Part shown: in pieces, positions 7,842 through 15,640 of the stretch
Layout of the letters: each line of letters starts with the position of its first letter
Position numbering within the stretch: the first letter of the stretch is position 1
Source of the DNA: Deferribacteraceae bacterium UBA6793
GTDB taxonomy: Bacteria > Chrysiogenota > Deferribacteres > Deferribacterales > Geovibrionaceae
Length of the DNA stretch: 64,000 bases
Assembly (NCBI GenBank): GCA_002452405.1
Contig: DKFP01000006.1
Coordinates: 168,866-232,865, forward strand
Direction: 5' to 3'
Translations under genes and position numbers: made by a program
Notes under the pieces: model-generated
Told to the model about the DNA's origin: nothing
The model's input: the letters and a program-made list of their open reading frames with translations, nothing else
The model's database searches: none

Positions 7842-10529
7842 CTAATATTTAATACATGCAAGCAACGCGATGTTGCGCGGACGTGTTTCACTATCTCCAA
7901 AAGCTGTAGTTGATATTTCGCGATTCGCCGTAGATGCGCCAGCAATGTAATTCCCTGTTGTGCCGGATTCGCCCGATGATAATACGTTATGCGTGTGCCA
8001 TTGCACCGCATACGCCTGAGATGATCCGATTAAGCGATCAGAATCAACACCTCTGCCATTATCCCAACCTCGGAGAAATTCCCCCCGCAGATCGGGCAAA
8101 TTAAAAGTAGTGGAACCGTTGCCTGAACCGTAGATTGTGCCGATCGCCGCAAATAGAGCGGAGTATGTAGTGCGGCTTACAGCCGCACCGTTAGCAGGCA
8201 ACCAACCTGTAGGCGGGGTGGACATCGCAAAAAACGCTACAGAGCCGATAAACGTAGCAACAGCGGCGCGGGAAGTATCCGTAGGATGAACATGATCGCC
8301 TCTGGCGGCGGTTGAGAGAGAGCCAACATACTGCGTACCATCCATTTTTATGTTTGTGGCGGTTGTTTCAAACGGGAAATTTCCGGATGTGTACATTATC
8401 TGCCACGCCGACCAAGTGCCGGATACGTTTGTACGCCGATATACAACTCCTGTGGAGTAAACTATAAATATCTGTGATGCGTATGTATCAACAGCAGCGT
8501 GTTGCTGGTGTAACAGAGAGCCACCTGATGCCACAGGAATATTCGCTGCGCTTGAATCGCAATAGTAAAAGCCGGATTTTACGATTGAGTTGGCATCTGT
8601 AACAGTAATAGAACCATTTTCAGAATCGCCGTATATCATGCGGGCGGCTTCGATACCATCTACGGTATCAGCATTCATCCCCGTTCCCGCTCCCTGATAT
8701 CCGCTGTGCCACATCGTATATATATACCCATCAGTGCCTTCTGGTGCTGTTGTTGTAAATACTGTTGTTGCAGGTGTAACTTTCGCCACATGATTGTTGC
8801 CGAGCAGGAGAGCGCTGATGTTTGACCACGGGCGCACGTTCAGCCATATATCAGCGGCGGTATGACCGGACTGTACTATCTTCACACCTGCTATCGAACC
8901 TAGTGATAACACAGCAGTTTGATATAATGTAGCAGCCCATAGGTTAGTGTTCAACAGTGTGAGATCGAGTATTGAGTGTCCGTTCCCGCGAGCATCTCCG
9001 TACCCGTAACCTCCTCCGTTTAACAAAAATGTGATCTGTGACCCCTGATTAGTTCCCGTTGCAATTGTGCATAATTTCATCCATTGAGCCGTACTGCTGT
9101 TACTGCCAATATACCACCGCCTGACAAAATCTGTTGGGTAAAGACCGCCCAACAGACCAGCGTCCAGCCCGGAGCCAGCGCCATCACTTCCGGCATCCCA
9201 CACAACGCTCCACGCAGTCCATGTGCCATCGTTGATGCAAAATCGGCGAAACTGTTTTGTGCTGTTGTACGCAACATACGCCTGCGATGCAGATAAGCCA
9301 TTGCCCACGACAGAGAGATACCCCGCGGCGGCTTCAGGATAGTTATTGTTTGTTGTATTTGTGCTTGTCGGGTTTATATAAAACCCTGTGGTTTTTAACA
9401 TATCTAAATTTATAGCGGACGTAAGCGTCTGCAATTTGTCGACTTTCGGTTCAACAAACGCTGTTGTCGCAACTTTCGTACTGCTATCACCAGTCGCGGG
9501 CGTAGCTACGTTGGTATAGCCATCGGTATCACGCAACATCATGCGCAGAGGCGTTGCCGCCGCTGTGGCGGAATGGGCGGACGTGGATGTAACGTGTGAA
9601 TAAGTATCTTCCAGCGTGATCGCCGGGGCAGTGCGCCAGTTTGATTTTCCGGTGATACTTTTGATCATGTTAGCCAACCATGACCACAGCTTTGTCGGTG
9701 TTGCGGTGTTGCCCGTGGGGGCTTCGGTATCAACGATAGTCCGTGCCGATTCGTCCGGCAGAATCTTTGCAAACGCGAGGGATGTTGTCCCCAGCGCTAT
9801 GCTGTCGTTTGTGAGCATCCATACTGTGTCTTTATGCGTTGCCCCCTCGGAGACAGTTATCAGCGCCGTTGGGAGGATATTTTCGTCTGTGTTAAAGTCA
9901 AGGGCTCTTGTCCACGGCCCCGTCGATACACTGTAAACTCCGTTTGACTTTGCGTCATTTTGCGCACAGACCAGGACACGATCTCCAACGACAGCGGATA
10001 CGCCGTCTATCGTCTGTGCGCCGGACAGCGCAATGTTTCCGGTCGTGGCAAGGCGGACGTGGCGGATACGCGCATCAACGTACTCTTTTGTAGTCCACAT
10101 TAACGACGGCTCTATAACGTGTGTCACCTCCGCGGCGTTCGCGACCTCGAAAATAAAACGTACAAGCAGGTCTTTCTCACTGCCTGAACCCGGCAAAGGT
10201 TTAGTAGTCGTGGGGTATCTTGCCAGAGCTATCATCACGCCGTTTTCGTCAAAAACTCCCGCCTCGCGGATATCAAACCCTCCGTCCGTGATGGGGATTC
10301 GTGCTTCGCACACAACCCAACTAGGGTTATTTGCGTGGACGTATACGCTCTCAACAGAGCCGCGCCAGACTTCATTAACAAGTCCGGTCTGCGCCGCCGA
10401 CGGAGCGTAAGACGTGCCGTTCGCATCTCCCACAGCTATCTGAGTGTAGTTTATCTCGGTTCCGTTTGCCCGCGCCGCCGCTATCGCCGCCGCGCCGGAA
10501 TTTGTAAGTATCGGACTATATGTTCCCAT
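7842..10529 (-). CDS. Tail fibre protein (P2 gpH-like)
   Basis: An 895-residue receptor-binding fibre. The N-terminus (YSPILTNSGAAAIAAARANG, AGVFDENGVMIALARYP) is the P2/Mu-type baseplate attachment domain. The middle is repetitive shaft with pyocin-knob-like segments (WYIGSNSSTAQWMKL). The C-terminal 150 residues hold a phage tail-collar domain (GWLPANGAAVSRTTYSALFAAIG, NLPDLRGEFLRGWDNGRG) and a tip that probably determines host range. Follows gpI and precedes the assembly protein, as in P2. Confidence 0.88.
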   Translation of the reverse strand: MGTYSPILTNSGAAAIAAARANGTEINYTQIAVGDANGTSYAPSAAQTGLVNEVWRGSVESVYVHANNPSWVVCEARIPITDGGFDIREAGVFDENGVMIALARYPTTTKPLPGSGSEKDLLVRFIFEVANAAEVTHVIEPSLMWTTKEYVDARIRHVRLATTGNIALSGAQTIDGVSAVVGDRVLVCAQNDAKSNGVYSVSTGPWTRALDFNTDENILPTALITVSEGATHKDTVWMLTNDSIALGTTSLAFAKILPDESARTIVDTEAPTGNTATPTKLWSWLANMIKSITGKSNWRTAPAITLEDTYSHVTSTSAHSATAAATPLRMMLRDTDGYTNVATPATGDSSTKVATTAFVEPKVDKLQTLTSAINLDMLKTTGFYINPTSTNTTNNNYPEAAAGYLSVVGNGLSASQAYVAYNSTKQFRRFCINDGTWTAWSVVWDAGSDGAGSGLDAGLLGGLYPTDFVRRWYIGSNSSTAQWMKLCTIATGTNQGSQITFLLNGGGYGYGDARGNGHSILDLTLLNTNLWAATLYQTAVLSLGSIAGVKIVQSGHTAADIWLNVRPWSNISALLLGNNHVAKVTPATTVFTTTAPEGTDGYIYTMWHSGYQGAGTGMNADTVDGIEAARMIYGDSENGSITVTDANSIVKSGFYYCDSSAANIPVASGGSLLHQQHAAVDTYASQIFIVYSTGVVYRRTNVSGTWSAWQIMYTSGNFPFETTATNIKMDGTQYVGSLSTAARGDHVHPTDTSRAAVATFIGSVAFFAMSTPPTGWLPANGAAVSRTTYSALFAAIGTIYGSGNGSTTFNLPDLRGEFLRGWDNGRGVDSDRLIGSSQAYAVQWHTHNVLSSGESGTTGNYIAGASTANREISTTAFGDSETRPRNIALLACIKY

Positions 10530-10538
10530 TTTTACCTC

Positions 10539-11102
10539 TTACGGTTTTAATGTAATGATTTCTGATGTTTGAAGCGTTACAGCCTCATAAAAAAGACTAT
10601 CGAGCGCGAAATTTACGGTGATACCGTCCAGCTTCGACCTGACGTTTTTATACTGATCAATAAACGTATCTATCAGCGCATATTCCGCGTCCGTTATCTC
10701 CTGACCGTACAGATCAAGCTCGATCTTGAAATGATATGGTTCGCCGCCGTAATCGAACCATTCCGCAATAGTCATGCCGTAACCGAGGGAATCCAGAGCT
10801 GACTGCATCGACGCGGGTGTGCCTTTATATCTGTGAAGCTGTATAGCTTTACGCACAAGCGACTCTCGCACAGACCTCGGCAAAACGTGGCTGTAGCCCT
10901 CAATGTGACGGTCATACGCAAGTTGAGCCAGAACATCGTCAGTCTGCTCTGGAAGCGTCGCTATGATGTTAATCAGCTTAGATCTTTCGTGGATTTTTCG
11001 CAGATCCACGGAAATTATGTCTGCGATGATAGCGATGTCCGGATCATCACGCAGCGGAGCGGGCAGAAGAGATAATAAGTTGAGCTCACTCAGATTAGTC
11101 AT
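10539..11102 (-). CDS. Baseplate protein gpI
   Basis: A 187-residue P2 gpI-family tail protein (LLPAPLRDDPDIAIIADIISVDLRKIHE, later GYGMTIAEWFDYGGEPYHFKIEL). It forms part of the baseplate that links the wedge to the fibres. The ATG at 11102 is preferred because it overlaps the gpJ stop by 8 bp; a longer upstream extension lies inside gpJ and has no family similarity I recognise. Confidence 0.88.
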   Translation of the reverse strand: MTNLSELNLLSLLPAPLRDDPDIAIIADIISVDLRKIHERSKLINIIATLPEQTDDVLAQLAYDRHIEGYSHVLPRSVRESLVRKAIQLHRYKGTPASMQSALDSLGYGMTIAEWFDYGGEPYHFKIELDLYGQEITDAEYALIDTFIDQYKNVRSKLDGITVNFALDSLFYEAVTLQTSEIITLKP

Positions 11103-12198
11103 GCTCAGTGCCCCCGTATGAGATATTGATTGATGATGCGTATGCCTGCTGATTTGATGCAACGACTGTGAAAGATGGCGAAACGACGGCAACTCTCGAA
11201 GCACCCGCAGCGATAACCCTGCGAATCAGCTCGGAATCGTTTATGTTACGCCCGAGCACAGCCCCTTGCCACGTCACAAACTCGCTGACAGCAGTGGCCA
11301 CTGCGGATGCGATCATCTGCTGTAAGTTTTCGTTTGATTCTGCAATGAAGTATGTAATGTTGACCGCATAGCTGACACGCTCTGGAACAGCGACTACAAC
11401 GTTGTCTGTCAGAGGCCGCACTGTCTTCGGCGTGCATGCCGCTTGTACAAGCGAGAGTATCTCCGATGTGGGCAGTTCGCCTCCGTGGAGCAGCGGATAA
11501 AGCGATACAACCCCGGGCGAACTCATGTCCACAGACACGTCTGCAATCGACTGATGAGCAGACTTTGCACGATATTGATACGCTCCTTCCGGGCCCGCCG
11601 TCGAGAAACTCTCATTCGCAATGCGTATACGTCCCCGATAGTTTTCGTCCGACTCTGCGTCTGATCCGCCGTTTGTCGTTGTAGTATTTGTGACGCTTTG
11701 GACATACCCAACGGGGTCGACAAGAATGTTTATCTGCCCCGGCACAAGCCCGTTAGCAAACGCTCCGGCTTCTGTGCTTGTCGCAGTGACAGTGCCAGTC
11801 ACACTGCCCGCCGGAATAGTGAGCTGTTTGTCTGTTGCAAACACGTACATATCACCCGCCGTGGCTCTTGTGCCCGTCGGAATAACAACCGCAAATGACA
11901 GAGCCGCCGACAAAGTGAACTGAAGCGTTGTGACAGCAGACGAAGCGTCAAGACGCTCAGTGAGAATGTCTCGGCCTTTTTCATCAAGATTGCCGCCCCG
12001 GGCATACTCAATAAAATTCTGAGCGAACGTATCATTCACAGACACTTCAAGCCCCGAAACGACACCCGCAAGTGTTATCATAAACAAACGAGCGGGATCA
12101 GCTGTTCCCAGCGTCCTGCCTGATTTTGTTTCAAAAGCATTGATATATTCCGTCTTTTTCGCTTCAACATCGACTTTGATTAATTCAAGACTGCTCAT
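11095..12198 (-). CDS. Baseplate wedge protein gpJ
   Basis: A 367-residue gpJ-like protein: DPARLFMITLAGVVSGLEVSVNDTFAQNFIEYARGGNLDEKG is the conserved N-terminus, followed by GTRATAGDMYVFAT and NGGSDAESDENYRGRI. Overlaps both gpW and gpI by a few bases, in the canonical P2 order V-(U)-W-J-I-H-G. Confidence 0.9.
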   Translation of the reverse strand: MSSLELIKVDVEAKKTEYINAFETKSGRTLGTADPARLFMITLAGVVSGLEVSVNDTFAQNFIEYARGGNLDEKGRDILTERLDASSAVTTLQFTLSAALSFAVVIPTGTRATAGDMYVFATDKQLTIPAGSVTGTVTATSTEAGAFANGLVPGQINILVDPVGYVQSVTNTTTTNGGSDAESDENYRGRIRIANESFSTAGPEGAYQYRAKSAHQSIADVSVDMSSPGVVSLYPLLHGGELPTSEILSLVQAACTPKTVRPLTDNVVVAVPERVSYAVNITYFIAESNENLQQMIASAVATAVSEFVTWQGAVLGRNINDSELIRRVIAAGASRVAVVSPSFTVVASNQQAYASSINISYGGTEHD

Positions 12199-12484
12199 CT
12201 ATCACCTCAAACTGTACAACAGGTAGCAATTGCCCACCCATGGTGTCCGCATCCTGCGAAAAATCTATGCTCGTAATCTTCGCGCGCGGCTCATATTTTT
12301 CGATTGCATCAAGGATTTCCGCTTCCAGAGCCGCCATAGCCGCTGGCATTGGCAAATCTATCAGCGTGGCGCTGATGCCGAATTCTCTGTCCGTAAGCAC
12401 AGAGCCTTTCAGCGTGCCCAGAATCATTGCTATGTTCTGTGCGACTTCCTCGTAAGTGTCCGATGGCATTATGTTTATGCTCAT
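12185..12484 (-). CDS. Baseplate protein gpW (gp25-like)
   Basis: A 99-residue member of the gpW/gp25 sheath-initiator family (QNIAMILGTLKGSVLTDREFGI, then YEPRAKITSIDFSQD). It attaches the sheath to the baseplate. Overlaps the neighbours on both sides by ATGA-type or short overlaps. Confidence 0.88.
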   Translation of the reverse strand: MSINIMPSDTYEEVAQNIAMILGTLKGSVLTDREFGISATLIDLPMPAAMAALEAEILDAIEKYEPRAKITSIDFSQDADTMGGQLLPVVQFEVIDEQS

Positions 12485-12867
12485 ACATACTCCTGCATCG
12501 TTACAGACACGGTCGCTGATGCTATCTCACCGCGGTTCATAATATCGTCGAACGTGTCCGACAGATTTGTGATCATGAATTTCCCGAATCCCTTTTTGCC
12601 GATTCGGAGATTATTAACCTCTCCGGACGTGAACGCCGCATGGAGGCGATCAACGCACTGCATCGGCACTATGCCCATTTGTACTTTAAAAACCATGTCG
12701 AACGTGATTTTATAAAGTCCTCGGCCGAGAAATTGTGTCTTATCAAGTGAATTTACAAGGCTGTGACCTTTCGTTTTCGCCTCTACATCACGTTTCAGAT
12801 TCGTGAACGTATGGATGTAATCAGCGGACGTTTCAAAAATTATGTTTGAACCCCAGCTGCCTATCAT
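12481..12867 (-). CDS. Phage tail protein GpU-like
   Basis: A 128-residue protein starting MIGSWGSNIIFETSA. The middle (TQFLGRGLYKITFDMVF) and the later LRIGKKGFGKFMITNLSDTFDDI follow the P2 gpU pattern, a tail-completion/tube-terminator type fold. Here it sits between gpV and gpW rather than after the tape measure. ATGA overlap with gpW. Family call is moderately sure, position-specific function less so. Confidence 0.65.
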   Translation of the reverse strand: MIGSWGSNIIFETSADYIHTFTNLKRDVEAKTKGHSLVNSLDKTQFLGRGLYKITFDMVFKVQMGIVPMQCVDRLHAAFTSGEVNNLRIGKKGFGKFMITNLSDTFDDIMNRGEIASATVSVTMQEYV

Positions 12868-13478
12868 TGCGGCGCTCCTGATGTTTTATCTCCATGCTCA
12901 ACGCCGCCGTGGACGTGGCTATCAAGATTGATTCCCTCGTCCGTTGCAACGTCGGTTGCCTGCATGCGACCGTTCACTTTCACGGCGTTTTCGCCTCCGC
13001 CGGATACCTCAAGACCATTTTCAACCGTGACTTTGCCCGTGAAAGTGCTGTCCGGACAATCCACTGTCAGCAGATTGCATTTGATCTCCGCCTCACCGTT
13101 TACATCCGCTGTAAGCTTATGCGCCGCGCGATCGTACTCTATTGTCGTGCCATCATCGAAAGCGACATGGAACTTGTCGGCATCTGTGACTGGAGGCGTG
13201 TCCTCGTCGCTGTAAAAAGAGCCCACGACAAAGCCGTTTTCAAGCCCCGAAGCGAGGAAAACACAAAGAACCTGCTCGCCCACGTCCGGCAGGGCGTAAG
13301 CTTTGTTTTTGTGTGCGAACATTTGAAGAACGGGCAGCCAGTTTGAGACCATGTCGTCTGCATCGGTGAAAACAACCTGCACAGCGGCGCGGGTTGCACC
13401 CACAGCGGACACCACGCCAACGCGGGTAAGATTCATCACAACATCCTGTAATTCTTTTACATCGCCATTATCAATCAT
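12864..13478 (-). CDS. Baseplate spike assembly protein gpV
   Basis: A 204-residue gpV-type membrane-piercing spike: an OB-fold N-terminal half (VGVVSAVGATRAAVQVVF, WLPVLQMF) with the GEQVLCVFLASGLENGFVVGSFYSDED segment, then a C-terminal beta-helix-like repeat. The ATG at 13478 overlaps the gpD stop as ATGA and is preferred over an ATG at 13502 further inside gpD. Confidence 0.85.
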   Translation of the reverse strand: MIDNGDVKELQDVVMNLTRVGVVSAVGATRAAVQVVFTDADDMVSNWLPVLQMFAHKNKAYALPDVGEQVLCVFLASGLENGFVVGSFYSDEDTPPVTDADKFHVAFDDGTTIEYDRAAHKLTADVNGEAEIKCNLLTVDCPDSTFTGKVTVENGLEVSGGGENAVKVNGRMQATDVATDEGINLDSHVHGGVEHGDKTSGAPQ

Positions 13479-14479
13479 GGTCTGTGTGCCTCCACCGAAC
13501 ATGTATACCCGCCGCTTTTATCTAAGCTGTGTGTTACCTTGTCTGTGAAATATGTCCCGTTGAAATGCCCGAAACCGGACAGAGAGAGACGATATGCCGC
13601 GCGCAAAGACGGATTGCCTATACAAGAGATATTGCATGTTACGCCCTCTTTATTTTTCTTTTTGAGGGCGGCTTTCGCTTTATTTTCAGCATCCGCTTTG
13701 TTCTCTGCGCGGACGTTTACATTAAGCTCCTGTCCGCTGGTGTTCGCACTGTCCGACACTTCGTGGCTCTCGGTTTTTTTTGTTTTCGGATTGTTGTACC
13801 GGACTTTCGCTTTGCTGTAGGTACCGTCCGTTTTGTCGCGAAACGACCCTGTTTCTATGGTTTGCGGTGTGTATGCCACAGAGGGGACGATCAGTTTATA
13901 ATCATCCTCAAAGTAGCAAACGAGCGTTTCCTCACTCACTTTTACATGATGTGCGTACACGTCCAGCGCACGTTTCAGGAACGTAAGGTCTGATTCGTCG
14001 CGCTGATCATAGCGCATTGCACCCATGTTCATTGTGCTGTGCCAGTAAAATTTCAGTCCGTTTGATGCCGCTATCTGGCTGGCAATGTCTTTAAGTTTCA
14101 TACCGACCCACGCTTTAGTTCTCTTCGTTTTTTTCAGGCCGGTACCCAGCGGCGCGGATACTCCCTTCATGCTTATTGTATTGGGATTGAACGAACACTC
14201 GACCTCGTCGATGCGGAACGAACCGCAGTACAGAGAGAGCTTTTCACCGTCTCTGTTCCAGTTAAATGTATCTATATATGCCTTAACCTTTGCGCCTTTG
14301 CCGGGGAACCATGCCCCCATGAACTGGAGGTTTGTATCTTCAAGCGTTAGATCAATATTGTCCATTTCTCCGGCGGCATTATCTGTGAACGTAAAACCAA
14401 GAATTTTATCTGATACGTCCGCTGTTATGTTTTTTCCGTTGTACATCACGCGAACGCGTGCGTATCTGGCGTAGCTCAT
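13475..14479 (-). CDS. Late control protein gpD (tail hub)
   Basis: A 334-residue P2 gpD/gp27-like hub protein (FSNPDNIDLTLED-type N-terminal region, KAYIDTFNWNRDGEKLSLYCGSFRIDEVECSFNPNT, KDIASQIAASNGLKFYW, DQRDESDLTFLKRALDVYAHHVKVSEETLV). It trimerises at the end of the tube and carries the spike. ATGA overlap at both ends. Confidence 0.88.
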   Translation of the reverse strand: MSYARYARVRVMYNGKNITADVSDKILGFTFTDNAAGEMDNIDLTLEDTNLQFMGAWFPGKGAKVKAYIDTFNWNRDGEKLSLYCGSFRIDEVECSFNPNTISMKGVSAPLGTGLKKTKRTKAWVGMKLKDIASQIAASNGLKFYWHSTMNMGAMRYDQRDESDLTFLKRALDVYAHHVKVSEETLVCYFEDDYKLIVPSVAYTPQTIETGSFRDKTDGTYSKAKVRYNNPKTKKTESHEVSDSANTSGQELNVNVRAENKADAENKAKAALKKKNKEGVTCNISCIGNPSLRAAYRLSLSGFGHFNGTYFTDKVTHSLDKSGGYTCSVEAHRP

Positions 14480-15150
14480 GCGCCACGTCCTTTAGCCTTA
14501 ATTTTGATAACCTCTGCCGATATACGAAAGTTGCTTAGTTTGTTTTCGAGATTGTCCAACAATACCTGACTGGCATGGTTTTGAAGCATCCTCGCGACAC
14601 GCAAAACCTGTTCTCCGTTTGACATCGACATATCTATACCGACAAAAACCATATCCGATGAAACCGACTGATTAGCTGAAAAATGGACTAGCTTTTCCTT
14701 TTCTGTGTTCATACGGTTGTCAAGCTCTCTGGACACCGGAGTATTGCCCATCACCAGAGAAAACATTCCAATAGGCTCTTCTTGAATTACGGGTTCTTTC
14801 TTTTGCTTCATATATGTACCAGTCTTGCGTATGGACGGGAGGACTTCCATAGTTACCCAGTCCTGAAACGCTTCAGCTTGTGGAAGTTTTGAGCGAAGAA
14901 CAAGACGGTAGAAATCCGATTCAGGAATTATATTGATTGCCTGACTGCTTGAAACCCTCTGTTTATAGGGGTGGTGTTTTGCCACCCTCCTGCAATGCTG
15001 CTTAACAGCGTTGATTACATCTTTGTAGCCCAACGCAACAGCAACGTCTTTTGCGATAAACCACGGCTCACCGTCTTTGTTGATTGTCCTGATAGAACCG
15101 AAAATGGAATGATTGAATGTGGATATAGCGATAGCGTTAGATTTGCTCAT
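14476..15150 (-). CDS. BRO-N domain antirepressor-like protein (moron)
   Basis: A 224-residue protein whose N-terminal 110 residues form a BRO-N domain (TINKDGEPWFIAKDVAVALGYKD, INIIPESDFYRLVLRSKLPQAEAFQDWVTMEVLPSIRKTG). BRO proteins are DNA-binding and often act as phage antirepressors. Its place is odd: inside the contractile-tail operon between gpX and gpD, with its own promoter (15369-15398) and a structured leader. That is typical of a moron. The C-terminus (about residues 120-224) is unrecognised. The stop overlaps the gpD start. Confidence 0.8.
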   Translation of the reverse strand: MSKSNAIAISTFNHSIFGSIRTINKDGEPWFIAKDVAVALGYKDVINAVKQHCRRVAKHHPYKQRVSSSQAINIIPESDFYRLVLRSKLPQAEAFQDWVTMEVLPSIRKTGTYMKQKKEPVIQEEPIGMFSLVMGNTPVSRELDNRMNTEKEKLVHFSANQSVSSDMVFVGIDMSMSNGEQVLRVARMLQNHASQVLLDNLENKLSNFRISAEVIKIKAKGRGA

Positions 15151-15302
15151 AACGAGCCTCCGTTTGATTTATTCCGAGGCTCGCGCTTACTAGACGCATA
15201 AAGCCCCAGTGCTAGTAACGGTCTCAAACGGACAACCGCATCAGTCCTCGCGGAGCTGATACACTGAGGCGTTAAAACCCTCGGACAAACCGAAGGCATA
15301 TT

Positions 15303-15346
15303 GGCAGAAAATATGATTGTTCCGCAAGAAACGTGCGGATTCTGCC
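15303..15346 (-). other. Nested stem-loop in the BRO leader
   Basis: Outer arms GGCAGAA/TTCTGCC enclose CCGCA/TGCGG. It lies between the moron promoter and the BRO start. No poly-U tract follows, so a regulatory or processing structure is likelier than a terminator. Confidence 0.4.
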
Positions 15347-15368
15347 GTTTGAAATTTTTACTACCCTC

Positions 15369-15398
15369 TAAATACATTTCTGTAAAGGGGGTTGTCAA
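15369..15398 (-). promoter_or_regulatory. Promoter of the BRO moron
   Basis: On the minus strand TTGACA (15393-15398), 18 bp, TATTTA (15369-15374), about 210 bp upstream of the BRO gene. A short CCCCG/CGGGG hairpin at 15408-15422 separates it from the end of gpX. Confidence 0.6.
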
Positions 15399-15433
15399 GT
15401 GTTTTATCCCCGCCTCACGGGGGAACATGCGTT

Positions 15434-15640
15434 TCATGATTCCGTACTCCACGGCGGCAGGTCTGCAAGCTCCGTCGTGTCGATTTCGGGCAGTGTCAGA
15501 ACCACACCTGCCGGGAAAACGACTACAGAGCAATACTGCGGGTTTGCCTCGATGATTTTCGGGAATACTTTTTCTGTGCCGTATTTTTTATAAGCGATCA
15601 TGTCCCACATGTCGCCGCTGATAGTCGTGTATTTAGTCAT
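15434..15640 (-). CDS. Tail protein X (LysM)
   Basis: A 68-residue gpX-like tail protein: TKYTTISGDMWDMIAYKKYG is a LysM-type motif and VVFPAGVVLTLPEI the typical end. Found in contractile phages between tape measure and gpD. The ATG at 15640 overlaps the tape-measure stop by 8 bp. Confidence 0.85.
   Translation of the reverse strand: MTKYTTISGDMWDMIAYKKYGTEKVFPKIIEANPQYCSVVVFPAGVVLTLPEIDTTELADLPPWSTES

Noticed and set aside
10240..10275. Array 1 spacer 12 resembles the tail fibre gene (19/32; peptide CFNEDGV versus VFDENGV).
   Set aside because: Too many mismatches and no CC PAM in this prophage.
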